Of a DNA stretch of 64,000 nt, positions 40,967 through 49,190 are shown in pieces. Made by a program: the position numbers and the translations under genes. Each line of letters opens with the position of its first letter. Position 1 is the first letter of the stretch. A model generated the notes under the pieces. It did not search any database, was not told the DNA's origin, and saw only the letters and a program-made list of their open reading frames with translations. The stretch comes from Polyangium sp. y55x31 (lineage in GTDB: Bacteria; Myxococcota_A; Polyangia; Polyangiales; Polyangiaceae). The DNA is taken from assembly GCF_029946505.1 (NCBI RefSeq), contig NZ_JARZHG010000001.1, positions 496,001 to 560,000 on the forward strand, in the 5' to 3' direction.

Positions 40967-41671
40967 CTACTGCTGCGCGAGTCGCCAGAGCAGATACGCG
41001 TCCGACTTCATCGCCTCGGGGATCGACTCCATCGGATCCCGCGACAAACGCGCGATCGCCTCGGGATCTTTCGCGCCTTCTTCAAGCGTGCCCGCGGCGA
41101 CGAGGGCCTCGACGGCAGGCACGGGCGGCAGATCCACCATGAGGTGGATGCGCGGCGGACCGAGGTTTTCCGCGCCGTGCGGCACGCTGTTGTTGAAGGC
41201 CCAGACGGTGCCCGCAGGCAGATGCAGGAAGCGGCCCGCGACGCAGAGGCGCGCGGCCGGCGTCGTGATCAGCGGGATGTGGAAGCGGTGGTGCTCGTCC
41301 CAGTGGGGCGTGTTGTCGATGTGCAGATGGATGCGCGAATCGGGCGGGCTCAAGCCGAGCCACGCAGAGACGGGGCGCGCGGGGAAGGCCGTGTCGAGCA
41401 GCTCGCGCACGCGCGGCAAACCTTCGAGCGCGGGCGCGTCGATGCCGCCGCCGCTCGTGAGTCGACTGCCGGGCCAGCCGCGCTCTTGCCCGCCGCGCAG
41501 GATGCAGAACGAGGTGCCGAGGTGCCACTTCCACTGGCTCGGCAACCACGTGATGTCCGCGGCCTCGATCTCGGCGACGATCGGCGCGACGTCGATCGCG
41601 AGCGGAAGCCGCAGGAAACGATAGGCCTTCGGGAGTGCGCGCGGGCTCGGGACGTGACGCCTCTGGTACAT
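40967..41671 (-). CDS. Aspartyl/asparaginyl beta-hydroxylase-family oxygenase
   Basis: 234 residues. The Fe(II)/2-oxoglutarate fold of the Asp/Asn beta-hydroxylase family is shown by SRIHLHIDNTPHW, HRFHIPLIT (2-oxoglutarate Arg and iron His region) and AFNNSVPHGAENLGPPRIHLMVD. The family hydroxylates the beta-carbon of Asp/Asn/His in peptides or free amino acids. ATG 41671 has GGGGAG six bases upstream; a TTG at 41728 would overlap the previous stop. It follows the haem-oxygenase-like gene by 53 bases. The locus also has a halogenase and a peptide precursor, so a peptide substrate is plausible but unproven. Confidence 0.8.
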   Translation of the reverse strand: MYQRRHVPSPRALPKAYRFLRLPLAIDVAPIVAEIEAADITWLPSQWKWHLGTSFCILRGGQERGWPGSRLTSGGGIDAPALEGLPRVRELLDTAFPARPVSAWLGLSPPDSRIHLHIDNTPHWDEHHRFHIPLITTPAARLCVAGRFLHLPAGTVWAFNNSVPHGAENLGPPRIHLMVDLPPVPAVEALVAAGTLEEGAKDPEAIARLSRDPMESIPEAMKSDAYLLWRLAQQ

Positions 41672-41724
41672 CGGCTCTCCCCAGTCGAGAGGCCCCGCAT
41701 CGCAGCCGACGCGGGCCCTCCGTG

Positions 41725-42603
41725 TCAAGTTCCGTGCGCGACGCGAAACGGCTCGAACATCGTGGAGAGCTCGTCGTCACTGCGAGCCGCGCTGCCACGC
41801 GAGATCTTCCCGATCCGGGTGGTCTCGTAAGCGGCCCGCGCGATCGCTTCGCGCTCTCCATGCGAGAGACAGGCCGCGAGCGTGACGATGTCGTCGACGT
41901 GATCCGCATCGGTGCCGGCCGCGCTGTGCACGCGCAGGCATCGCGTGGCGTCCACGCCGCTCGGGAGCACGGCTTGCACGGCGCGCACCTCGGCCGCGCT
42001 CCGCGTCGCGGCGAGGCGTTCGAGCGCGAACGCGTACCCCACACACCGCACGGGATCTCCTGGGCCACGCACGAGCGACGTGAAGAAATCGACGAGCGCC
42101 GCCGCGGTCTCCGGCACGTGCGCGGCGACGAGCGCGCGGCCGTCGTAACCGAGCGACGCGAGATCGCGCAGCGCGAGCGCATCGTGCCCGTGCTCGTCGC
42201 GCGACTTTTCGTGCGCCCACGCCGCGAGCGCCGCGCGCCCTTCTTCCTCGAAGCGCGCCCGGGCCTCGATCATGAGCGGCGGCGTCGCGTGGGTCGTATG
42301 AAAGTACCCCGCGAGGCGGTGGATCCAGCCCGTGAGCGTGAGCTCTCGCCGCGGCGGCGCAGGCCCTTCGCGTTGCGCGACGCCCACCGCGCCGTCGAGC
42401 AGATTCCGCGTCGCTGCGAGGCTCGCCGGCCCCTCGGGCGGCACCGAGAACGGCCCTCCGAGGGCCGTCGCGTCCTCGTGCAGGAAGGCTCGCGCGCTCG
42501 TCGCGACCACGATCTTTCCTTCCGCGATGCGCGCCCACGTGATGTCGGAACCCTGCACGATCGACGACGCCTCCTCGGCCCTCGGCCCCCACGGATACCC
42601 CAT
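41725..42603 (-). CDS. Haem-oxygenase-like iron-containing redox enzyme
   Basis: 292 residues, all-helical in appearance. RARFEEEGRAALAAWAHEKSRDEHGHDALALRDL holds the E...DExGH ligand pattern, and HSAAGTDADHVDDIVTLA supplies later His/Asp ligands, as in haem-oxygenase-like di-iron oxidases (HDO). Such enzymes cut or oxidise amino-acid-type substrates in natural-product pathways. The protein is divergent from the halogenase gene by 51 bases and is likely in an operon with the beta-hydroxylase. The residue pattern is suggestive, not decisive; it could be a TenA-like protein. Confidence 0.65.
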   Translation of the reverse strand: MGYPWGPRAEEASSIVQGSDITWARIAEGKIVVATSARAFLHEDATALGGPFSVPPEGPASLAATRNLLDGAVGVAQREGPAPPRRELTLTGWIHRLAGYFHTTHATPPLMIEARARFEEEGRAALAAWAHEKSRDEHGHDALALRDLASLGYDGRALVAAHVPETAAALVDFFTSLVRGPGDPVRCVGYAFALERLAATRSAAEVRAVQAVLPSGVDATRCLRVHSAAGTDADHVDDIVTLAACLSHGEREAIARAAYETTRIGKISRGSAARSDDELSTMFEPFRVAHGT

Positions 42604-42654
42604 CGGGCGCGAAGCTTCCAGGCGCGCGCGCCGCGTGATAATCGAGGCCGCATC

Positions 42655-44445
42655 ATGGGTATCGAGCGTCGCGACGTGGTCGTCCTCGGTGGAGGTCCTG
42701 CGGGCAGCACCTTCGCCGCCATCCTCAAGAAGTACGAGCCGAACCTCTCGGTCACGGTCCTCGAGAAGGCGCGCTTCCCGCGCTACCACATCGGCGAATC
42801 CCTCATCCCCGCGCTGAACCCGGTCCTGCGTGATCTCGGGATCTACGACGATCTCGGCCGCGCCGGGTTCATCCGCAAGATGGGCATCACGTTCGTGTGG
42901 GGCCGCGATCGGAACCCCTGGGACGCCGATTACCTGAAGCTCGGCGACGTGCGGGTCCACGAGGGCGCTCAGGTGCTGAACGTGCTCGGCCAGGATTTTT
43001 CGAAGCTCCTCCGCCGCCACGAAGAGCGCGACGAGACGTTCAACGCCTTCAACGTGCGGCGCGCCGAGTTCGACCACATGATCATGAACCGCGCGCGGGA
43101 CTTCGGGGCCGACGTCCGCGAGGGGACGCGCGGACGAACCATCCACAAGGACGAACACGGCCGCGTCACGGGCGTCGACTGGGAGGACGATCAAGGCCGC
43201 GAGGGCACGATCGAGACCTCGTTCGTGCTCGACGCGAGCGGGCAAGGCACGCGCTTCACGCCCGGCGGCCGCGTCTTCGATCCGCACATGAACAACTACG
43301 CGGTCTACGGCTACTGGTCCGGGGCCGAGTGGAAGATCCTCTACCGAGGCACGCGCGACCGGACGAACGTGTTCATCTGCTCGGTCGACAAGGGCTGGAT
43401 CTGGTACATCCCCGTCGCGCAGGACCTCATCAGCGTCGGGGTCGTGACGAACACGGCGCACTTCAAGGACGCCCTGCAAAACCAGGATCCCGAGTCGTTT
43501 TACCACGAGACGATCCAGGGCTGCGACGAGGTGCGCGGCCTGCTCTCCAAGGCCACGCACCGCGACGATTTCATCGGCGGGGGCAAGCGGATCTCGGTGA
43601 CGCGCGACTGGTCTTCGTGGGCGAAGAGCCCGATCGGCCCGGGCTGGGCCACGGCCGGAGACGCGGCGATCTTCGTCGACCCGATCCTCTCGTCGGGCGT
43701 GACGCTCGCGATGCAGAGCGGCCATCGCGCGGCGTACACGTACCGCACCGCGCGGGCACGCAAGGAGCTGCCCGAGGACGCGCTCTGGCGCGCCTACGCC
43801 GACTACATCCGCGGCGAGGCGGGCTCGTTCCTCAGGCTCGCGCGGTATTTCTACGGGAACAACCGCGCGGCGCCGTCGTGGTGGTGGGAGGCGCAGAGGC
43901 TCGTGAACGCCTCGGGCAAGCTCGCGGTCGACGATCGGCAGGCCTTCACCATGGCGACGGCCGGGTTCTTCCCGACGCTGCGCGCGGTCACGGACGACAC
44001 GGTGATCCCGCTCGTCGCGGGCATCGCGGGCCTCCAGGGCGACGTGTACAACGTGTTCTACGACGACGGTTTGCCGCCGCCCGCGGAGCTGCCGAAGCAT
44101 GCGATCGAGCACCTCGCGCGCTTCCGGCTGGCGCTGCGCACCGAGCCCATGGCGAGCGAGGGCAAACCGACGGGGGAGCTCGACGTCTTCTACGATCTGG
44201 TGAGCGACGACGCCGACTTCACGCACCGCACGCACGCGGCGCCGAGCAAGATCGCGCCCGTGCTCGGCCCGGTCGTCGAGGCGATGGGCCGTCACCGCGA
44301 GGTCGCGACGCTGCTCGCCGAAGCCCCGCGGCTCCTGCCCGAGGGATACGCTTCGCCCGAGGCCATCCGCGCCGCGACGCTCTCCGTCGTGCGCGCCGCC
44401 GCCAAAAAAGGCTTCGTCAAGCTCGCGCCGGGGGCCTCGGCTTGA
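42655..44445 (+). CDS. Flavin-dependent halogenase family protein
   Basis: 596 residues. It has the FAD motif VVLGGGPAGSTFAAIL, the halogenase WxWxIP in KGWIWYIPV, an FxxPxxSxG stretch (FVDPILSSG) and GFIRKMGITFVWG. There Lys75 is at the place of the catalytic Lys of flavin halogenases acting on phenol or carrier-bound substrates. Reduced flavin from a partner reductase would be needed; none is adjacent. The enzyme makes hypohalous acid that chlorinates or brominates aromatic rings. The overlap TTGA with the S53 peptidase gene shows they are translated together. Related oxidases without halogenation exist, so the reaction is inference. Confidence 0.78.
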   Translation: MGIERRDVVVLGGGPAGSTFAAILKKYEPNLSVTVLEKARFPRYHIGESLIPALNPVLRDLGIYDDLGRAGFIRKMGITFVWGRDRNPWDADYLKLGDVRVHEGAQVLNVLGQDFSKLLRRHEERDETFNAFNVRRAEFDHMIMNRARDFGADVREGTRGRTIHKDEHGRVTGVDWEDDQGREGTIETSFVLDASGQGTRFTPGGRVFDPHMNNYAVYGYWSGAEWKILYRGTRDRTNVFICSVDKGWIWYIPVAQDLISVGVVTNTAHFKDALQNQDPESFYHETIQGCDEVRGLLSKATHRDDFIGGGKRISVTRDWSSWAKSPIGPGWATAGDAAIFVDPILSSGVTLAMQSGHRAAYTYRTARARKELPEDALWRAYADYIRGEAGSFLRLARYFYGNNRAAPSWWWEAQRLVNASGKLAVDDRQAFTMATAGFFPTLRAVTDDTVIPLVAGIAGLQGDVYNVFYDDGLPPPAELPKHAIEHLARFRLALRTEPMASEGKPTGELDVFYDLVSDDADFTHRTHAAPSKIAPVLGPVVEAMGRHREVATLLAEAPRLLPEGYASPEAIRAATLSVVRAAAKKGFVKLAPGASA

Positions 44446-46226
44446 GCACCTCCGCGCACGCGCACGACGAGCTGACGCTCGTCTTCGTCCTGCACGAGCA
44501 CGATCGCGAGTCGATCCGGCGCGCGGCGGAGGCGGCGAGCCACCCGGACGATCACAAGCGCGCGCGGCACCTCGAACGCGAGGAGCTGCGCAAGTTCGTG
44601 GTGCTGCCCTCGGACGAACGCCGGGCCGTGCTCGAGTGGCTCGAGGAGCACGGCATGCCGCACATGGACGTGCGCAGCGTGTCGGGACAGACGATCTTCG
44701 TGAAGACCACGAAGGAGGCCGTGGGGCGCACGTTCGGCGCCGAGTGCCGGCGCTGGCTCGACGAGAAGGAGAAGGACGAGCGCGCGCTCACGCCCATGGA
44801 ATGGCCGATTCCGCGGCAGATCGCGCGGTACGTCCAGTCCGTGAAGGTCCGGCAGAGCGGCAACCGCGCGCGCAGCACCATGGTCGCGGACGCGGGCTCC
44901 GAGCACCCGATGCAGTTCCCCACGCTCGAAGGCGCGCGCGAGAGCCAGCCCGATCCTGGCTTCGGCCTCACCCCCGCGGACGTGCGCCAGATCTACCGCT
45001 TCCCGCCCATGAGCGAGCTCGACGGGTCGGGCGAGACGATCGCGCTGCTCATGCTCGGCGGCGCGCTCGAGGAGAGCGATCTGCACGCGTTCTGGGATGC
45101 CCACGGGATCCCGCATCCGCCCGAGATCAAGACGTACCACGTGGGATCACGGCCCTCGAAGGTGACGAGCGCGAACAAGCTCTACACGCTCGAGGTCGCG
45201 ATGACCGTGCAGTGGGTGGGCGCGATGGCCCCGGGCGCGCGGATCCTCGTGTACTTCGTCGATCCGATGGTGATCGCCGATCCTTGGGTGACGTTCCTGC
45301 TCAAAGTGATCGGCGATCGCGAGAACATGCCGACGATCGTGTCGACGAGCTGGATCACGCCCGAGCGGAGCTACTACCGGGTGCACGGTCGCCGTGTCGT
45401 GAGTGGCCTGCTCGACCAGGCTGCGGCCATCGGCGTCACGGTCATCAGCGCAGCGGGTGACTGGGGCGCGTTCGACGGCGTGCCACGCACGATCAAGGAC
45501 GGGAGGTACGTCGGGGACGCTCCCTGGCCCCATGGGGTGTTCCCGGCTGTGGAGGAGCGTGTGCTCTCGGTTGGGGGCACGATGATCACGGGGCGCGCGC
45601 CGCTCACGGAGATTGCCTGGAGTGGGCCGCCGCCGCCTGGGCTTGGCCGGGTGCTTCATTTCGTGCGGCTTGCTTCGAGTGGTGGGTTCAGCCGCGAGGT
45701 GCCGATCCCGAAATGGCAGTCCGACACGATGAAGGGCTGGTACGCGCGTGGCGAGGGTGAACCCGCGGTCGTCCCCTACGGCCGCGGCTTCCCTGACGTC
45801 GCCCTCATGGCGTCAGGCTCGGCCGTGCAACGCGCCCCCAACCAGCCTCTCACGATGCAGGGCTACCAGGCTGTCGCGTGTGGGCAGTGGGTCGACTATG
45901 CGGGTGGCACGAGCGTTGCGGCGCCGATCTGGGCGGCGATCGTGGCGCTCATGAACCAGGCGCGGCGTGCGGCGGGGCTTGGGCGCGTGGGGTTCGTCAA
46001 TCCGATGCTTTATGCGCTCCGCAAGGAGAACCCGACCCCCTTCCGCGAGATCTCCGAGGGCAGCACGGATGTCGCCATGAACGTGCTCAACGCGCACGGC
46101 AAGGCGGTGATCCACAGGCTCTCGGGGTACTCGGCGGGACCTGGCTGGGACCCGGCGACGGGCCTTGGCGTGCCTGACGTGTCTCGCTTGATCGAACTCG
46201 CCACGCGGCGGGGCAAAAAATTCTAG
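44442..46226 (+). CDS. S53-family (sedolisin/kumamolisin-like) serine peptidase with altered acid residue
   Basis: 594 residues. An N-terminal pro-domain (about 1-150) precedes a catalytic domain with GGTSVAAP (Ser491), SAAGDWGAF (Asp340, oxyanion) and KLYTLEVAMTVQ (Glu251). The Asp of the Glu-xxx-Asp pair is Thr255 here. The calcium site GPGWDPATGLGVPD is intact. No signal peptide is visible, unlike most secreted sedolisins. TTG 44442 overlaps the halogenase stop as TTGA and is the only close start. It could process the peptide encoded just beyond, or be an inactive homologue. Confidence 0.85.
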   Translation: MSTSAHAHDELTLVFVLHEHDRESIRRAAEAASHPDDHKRARHLEREELRKFVVLPSDERRAVLEWLEEHGMPHMDVRSVSGQTIFVKTTKEAVGRTFGAECRRWLDEKEKDERALTPMEWPIPRQIARYVQSVKVRQSGNRARSTMVADAGSEHPMQFPTLEGARESQPDPGFGLTPADVRQIYRFPPMSELDGSGETIALLMLGGALEESDLHAFWDAHGIPHPPEIKTYHVGSRPSKVTSANKLYTLEVAMTVQWVGAMAPGARILVYFVDPMVIADPWVTFLLKVIGDRENMPTIVSTSWITPERSYYRVHGRRVVSGLLDQAAAIGVTVISAAGDWGAFDGVPRTIKDGRYVGDAPWPHGVFPAVEERVLSVGGTMITGRAPLTEIAWSGPPPPGLGRVLHFVRLASSGGFSREVPIPKWQSDTMKGWYARGEGEPAVVPYGRGFPDVALMASGSAVQRAPNQPLTMQGYQAVACGQWVDYAGGTSVAAPIWAAIVALMNQARRAAGLGRVGFVNPMLYALRKENPTPFREISEGSTDVAMNVLNAHGKAVIHRLSGYSAGPGWDPATGLGVPDVSRLIELATRRGKKF

Positions 46227-46233
46227 CTCCCCT

Positions 46234-46339
46234 TTTGCATCGACCGCACCGCGGTCGATGCACCAAGGGTCCAGCGCTTGCGCTGGTCCGGGTCCAGGGG
46301 TGGACAACCCCTGGTCGGGCCCGGGGTGAAACCCCGGCG
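46234..46339 (-). repeat. Dispersed multi-hairpin element, short copy D
   Basis: Reverse orientation relative to copy A. Perfect hairpins: 12-bp TGCATCGACCGC/GCGGTCGATGCA (46236-46262, loop ACC), CCAGCGC/GCGCTGG (46271-46286), CCAGGGGT/ACCCCTGG (46294-46314) and CCGGGGT/ACCCCGG (46321-46337). It fills the 125-base gap between the convergent S53 gene and the small precursor-like gene. Likely a bidirectional 3'-end element. Confidence 0.85.
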
Positions 46340-46351
46340 CCACGCTCCCCC

Positions 46352-46657
46352 TCAAAACCCGGGGTCGTAGTCGTGCAGCGGCGACGTATCGAGGGGCAAC
46401 ACCGACACGTCGCCCGACGGCGCTGACGGCAACACGATGTGACGGCGGTCGTGGGTGTTTTCCGCGACGACGAAGCGGACGCCGGCGGGGATTTTGAAGC
46501 CGAGCTCGGCGAGGACTGCGTTGGGGTCGTCGATCAGCTTTTGGCGGAACTCGGGGTCCTGCCAGGCGCGGAGGACGGCGCGATCCCAGACGGCGAGGTT
46601 TGCCATCTCATCGGCCGACATCTCGATGTGCTTCGTGTAGGTGATCTTGTTCGTCAT
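46352..46657 (-). CDS. Nitrile-hydratase-leader-type peptide (candidate RiPP precursor)
   Basis: 101 residues. The pattern AWQDPEFRQKLIDDPNAVLAELG, given here as WQDPEFRQKL and PNAVLAELGF, followed by IPAGVRFVVAENTHD and HIVLP, is the nitrile hydratase alpha-subunit leader-like domain found in proteusin and other RiPP precursors. The last 25 residues (SAPSGDVSVLPLDTSPLHDY and then DPGF) would be the core: four Asp, one His, one Tyr, one Phe, no Cys or Trp. No catalytic CxxCSC nitrile hydratase motif is present. It is 86 bases downstream of a TrpD-like gene. No clear GG/GA cleavage site is visible. Confidence 0.75.
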   Translation of the reverse strand: MTNKITYTKHIEMSADEMANLAVWDRAVLRAWQDPEFRQKLIDDPNAVLAELGFKIPAGVRFVVAENTHDRRHIVLPSAPSGDVSVLPLDTSPLHDYDPGF

Positions 46658-46743
46658 CGGAATTGTTCCCCGTTCACGGCGGACGACGCAATGCGCCGAG
46701 GATACCCACCGGAGGGGGGGTCGTCACGTGGTTCTGACGACTT

Positions 46744-47862
46744 TTAGTCTGCGAGCAAAGTTTCGAGCTTGGCGCGACCTTGGGCGGGCGCGGGGTTTTG
46801 GGACTCGATCAGGGCGCGGAGTTGGGCGATGGCGCGGCCTTCTTGGATGGCGCGGCGTGCTTGGTCGACGCCGGCGGCGAGGGAGTCGACTTTGCCCATC
46901 AGCTTCAGGCTTGCGGCGGCGTTGAGGAGCAGCACGTCGACGATGGGGCCTTCGAGTTTGCCGGCGAGGGCGCGGGCGAGGATGCGGGCGTTTTCTTCGG
47001 CGGTGCTGCGGGAGGCGATGGCTTCGAAGGGGGCTTCGCGGAGACCGGCGTCTTCGGGGCGGATCATGTACTCGCGGATTTCGCCGTTTGGGAACAGCTC
47101 GGCGACGTGGGTGGGGCCGACGTTTCCGATCTCGTCGAGGTAGCGGCCGGGGTGGGCGTGGGATTCGGCGCAGGGGACGAGGGCTCGTTCGTAGCCGAGG
47201 TCGCGCATCACTTCGCAGACGATGCGGACGAGGCGGGGTTCGGGGACGCCGGCGATTTTGTGGCGTTCGCCCACGTGCCTCACGAGGGGGCCTCCGATGT
47301 GGAAGGAGGTTCCGATGCGGATTTGGCTGATGACGCGGGCGAAGCCGCTGGTCATGAAGGCGCGGCCGACGACGGAGGTGAAGCCGAGGTGACAGGTCTC
47401 GGTGCTTCTGACTTGTGCTTCGCCTGGGGCGTCGAGGTCGACGCCCCAGAGGGCGAACATGTCGGCGGCGCCGCTGACGCCGGTGAGGGCTGGGGCGCCG
47501 GGTTTGTGGACGTAGAGGCCGCAGGCGGCGGCGAGGACGGCGGCGCCGCTGGAGACGTTGATGGTTTTGAGGGCGTCCATGCCGACGCCGGCGATGCTGA
47601 GGGGGGGTTCGGGGGAGCGGACGACGTGGGGGAACCAGAGGCGCCACTCGTCTTGGAAGGCTTCGACGACGCCGGTGAGCTCGGCTTGGGATTCGCCTTT
47701 GGCGCGGAGGGCGGCGATGAAGGCGCCCTGGTGGAGCTCGGGCTGCTCGTTGCGCCAGATTTGGCGGTAGGCTTCGCGCGTTTCTTCTCGGGTGAGGTCC
47801 TCGCGTTGCTGGAGCTTGACCACGAGGCGGCCGAAGGCGCGGAGCTTGTCTTCGTCGAACAT
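46744..47862 (-). CDS. Divergent anthranilate phosphoribosyltransferase-like (TrpD-like) protein
   Basis: 372 residues. The overall fold matches TrpD/thymidine phosphorylase: an N-terminal helical part, AGVGMDALKTINVSSGAAVLAAACG (key GVGMDALKT in place of GTGGD), and a VSGAADMFALWGV helix. Where TrpD has KHGNRxxSSxSGSAD, this protein has KPGAPALTGVSGAAD, so residues binding anthranilate and PRPP-magnesium are changed. No other trp gene is nearby. ATG 47862 begins just past a minisatellite. It may use another substrate, and its closeness to the peptide gene may or may not be functional. Confidence 0.75.
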   Translation of the reverse strand: MFDEDKLRAFGRLVVKLQQREDLTREETREAYRQIWRNEQPELHQGAFIAALRAKGESQAELTGVVEAFQDEWRLWFPHVVRSPEPPLSIAGVGMDALKTINVSSGAAVLAAACGLYVHKPGAPALTGVSGAADMFALWGVDLDAPGEAQVRSTETCHLGFTSVVGRAFMTSGFARVISQIRIGTSFHIGGPLVRHVGERHKIAGVPEPRLVRIVCEVMRDLGYERALVPCAESHAHPGRYLDEIGNVGPTHVAELFPNGEIREYMIRPEDAGLREAPFEAIASRSTAEENARILARALAGKLEGPIVDVLLLNAAASLKLMGKVDSLAAGVDQARRAIQEGRAIAQLRALIESQNPAPAQGRAKLETLLAD

Positions 47863-47952
47863 GGGTCGGGGGAGCGTACTCCGGTTGCGACAAACCGAGA
47901 AGGGGGGCGCGGGGCGGGGCTGGTCGTGCTTCCTCGACGGATTTTTGGCGCG

Positions 47953-48258
47953 CGAGGGGGTCGCGACGCTCCGAGGGGCACAGGAGACCGTTACCCGAGA
48001 GGGTCGCAACGTTCCGAGGGGCACTGGAGAGCGTTACCCGAGGGGGTCGCAACGTTCCGAGGGGCACTGGAGACGGTTGCCCGAGGGGGTCGCAACGTTT
48101 CGAGGGGCACAGGAGACCGTTACCCGAGGGGGTCGCAACGTTTCGAGGGGCGCGGGAGACCGTTCCCCGAGGGGGTCGCAACGTTCCGAGGGGCACGGGA
48201 GACTGTTGCGCGAGGGGGTCGCAACGTTCCGAGGGGCGCGGAGACCGTTACCCGAGAG
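47953..48258. repeat. 43-bp minisatellite, seven units
   Basis: Units start at 47953, 47996, 48039, 48082, 48125, 48168 and 48211; the first six are exactly 43 bases, the seventh 42, and a partial eighth follows. Each contains GGTCGCAACGTTCCGAGGGG and GGAGACCGTTACC with a few substitutions. The unit is not a multiple of three, so reading frames through it are not proteins. There are no unique spacers. It lies in the 501-base gap between the divergent TrpD-like and SIMPL genes and is the main content there. Confidence 0.95.
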
Positions 48259-48363
48259 CGGTCGGCTCGGGCTCCTCACGGCAATCGGGTTGTGATCCCC
48301 CGGAACGCCACTTCTGACCGCGCCCGTTCGACTTTAGATTCATTGCGAAAGGGAGGGTCACAC

Positions 48364-49134
48364 ATGAAAGCCACAAGGTTCTTGGCGTTGTTCGCGACAT
48401 GCATGTTGTCCGCCGTCTCCACGCCCGCATTCGCGGACGATGCCGCGAATCAGGCGGATGCGGAGGAGCATGCCGAGGCTCGGACCGTGACCGTCGCGGG
48501 GCTCGGGGAGATCATGGTCGCGCCCGATTCGCTGCGCACGAGCATTTCCATTCGCGCGCGGGCCGCGACGCTGGCCGAGGCGCGCACGGAGGCCGCGAGC
48601 AAGACGCAGTCGGTGATGAATGCGCTGGAGGCACTCCGGATCCAGGATTTGCAGGTGCGGACCGTGGAAATCACGGTGACGCCGATTTCGGAGCGCCTGC
48701 GGGAGGGAGACGAGTCGACGCCGCGGATCATCGGTTACGAGGCGGAGAGCCGGCTCTCGGTGGCCCTGCGGGGCGTCGGGTCCGAGGTGCTGCGTGCCCA
48801 GGGCCCGCGGATCCTCGATACGGCGCTCGGCGCGGGCGCCAATGTCATCGGCGGGCTCGATTTCTTCCTGAGCAAGCCGCGCGAAGCGCACAGGCTGGCG
48901 CTCGCGGCGGCCGTTCGTGACGCAGAGGAGAATGCCAAGGTGGTGGCCGGTACGGCGGACGTTCAGCTACGTGGGCTCCGGACGATATCGACGGAGGCGG
49001 GGCAAACCTTCGGATACGGCCAGCAAGCCATGTATGCCGGCGGCGGGGAGGCGGCGTCGGTCGAATTCCCGGTCGAGCCCGGAGAGATTCGGGTGACGAC
49101 GCAGGTGACGGCGAAGTTCGACTTCGTCGAGTAA
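48364..49134 (+). CDS. Secreted SIMPL-domain (DUF541) protein
   Basis: 256 residues. A signal peptide (ALFATCMLSAVSTPAFADD) is followed by the SIMPL domain, recognised by TVTVAGLGEIMVAPDSLRTSISI, given here as GLGEIMVAPD, then ALEALRIQDLQVRTVEITVTP and a final RVTTQVTAKFDF. Related proteins (YggE-like) are periplasmic and linked with envelope or oxidative stress, without a proven activity. ATG 48364 has a GGGAGG sequence 8 bases upstream. A hairpin follows before the convergent lipoprotein gene. Confidence 0.85.
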   Translation: MKATRFLALFATCMLSAVSTPAFADDAANQADAEEHAEARTVTVAGLGEIMVAPDSLRTSISIRARAATLAEARTEAASKTQSVMNALEALRIQDLQVRTVEITVTPISERLREGDESTPRIIGYEAESRLSVALRGVGSEVLRAQGPRILDTALGAGANVIGGLDFFLSKPREAHRLALAAAVRDAEENAKVVAGTADVQLRGLRTISTEAGQTFGYGQQAMYAGGGEAASVEFPVEPGEIRVTTQVTAKFDFVE

Positions 49135-49144
49135 GCCAGGGAGC

Positions 49145-49173
49145 GGGGGGTCGGGGCCCCGTCACGACCCCCC
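49145..49173. terminator. Hairpin terminator between convergent genes
   Basis: GGGGGGTCG and CGACCCCCC form a 9-bp stem around an 11-base loop rich in G/C. It lies 10 bases after the SIMPL stop codon and 17 bases before the stop of the minus-strand lipoprotein gene. No T-tract is present. Confidence 0.6.
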
Positions 49174-49190
49174 CAGCCTTGCACGTCATC

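Noticed and set aside
46352-46657. True nitrile hydratase alpha subunit
   Set aside because: The catalytic metal-binding Cys cluster is absent and the protein stops after the leader-like domain; no beta subunit gene is nearby.
46724-48196. Minus-strand frame of 490 codons running through the minisatellite
   Set aside because: The repeated Pro/Arg/Ser peptide comes from the 43-bp units, and the remainder is a shadow of the TrpD-like gene.
47953-48258. Regular repeat array looking like CRISPR
   Set aside because: Units are directly abutting and almost identical over all 43 bases; there are no unique spacers and no cas genes in the window.
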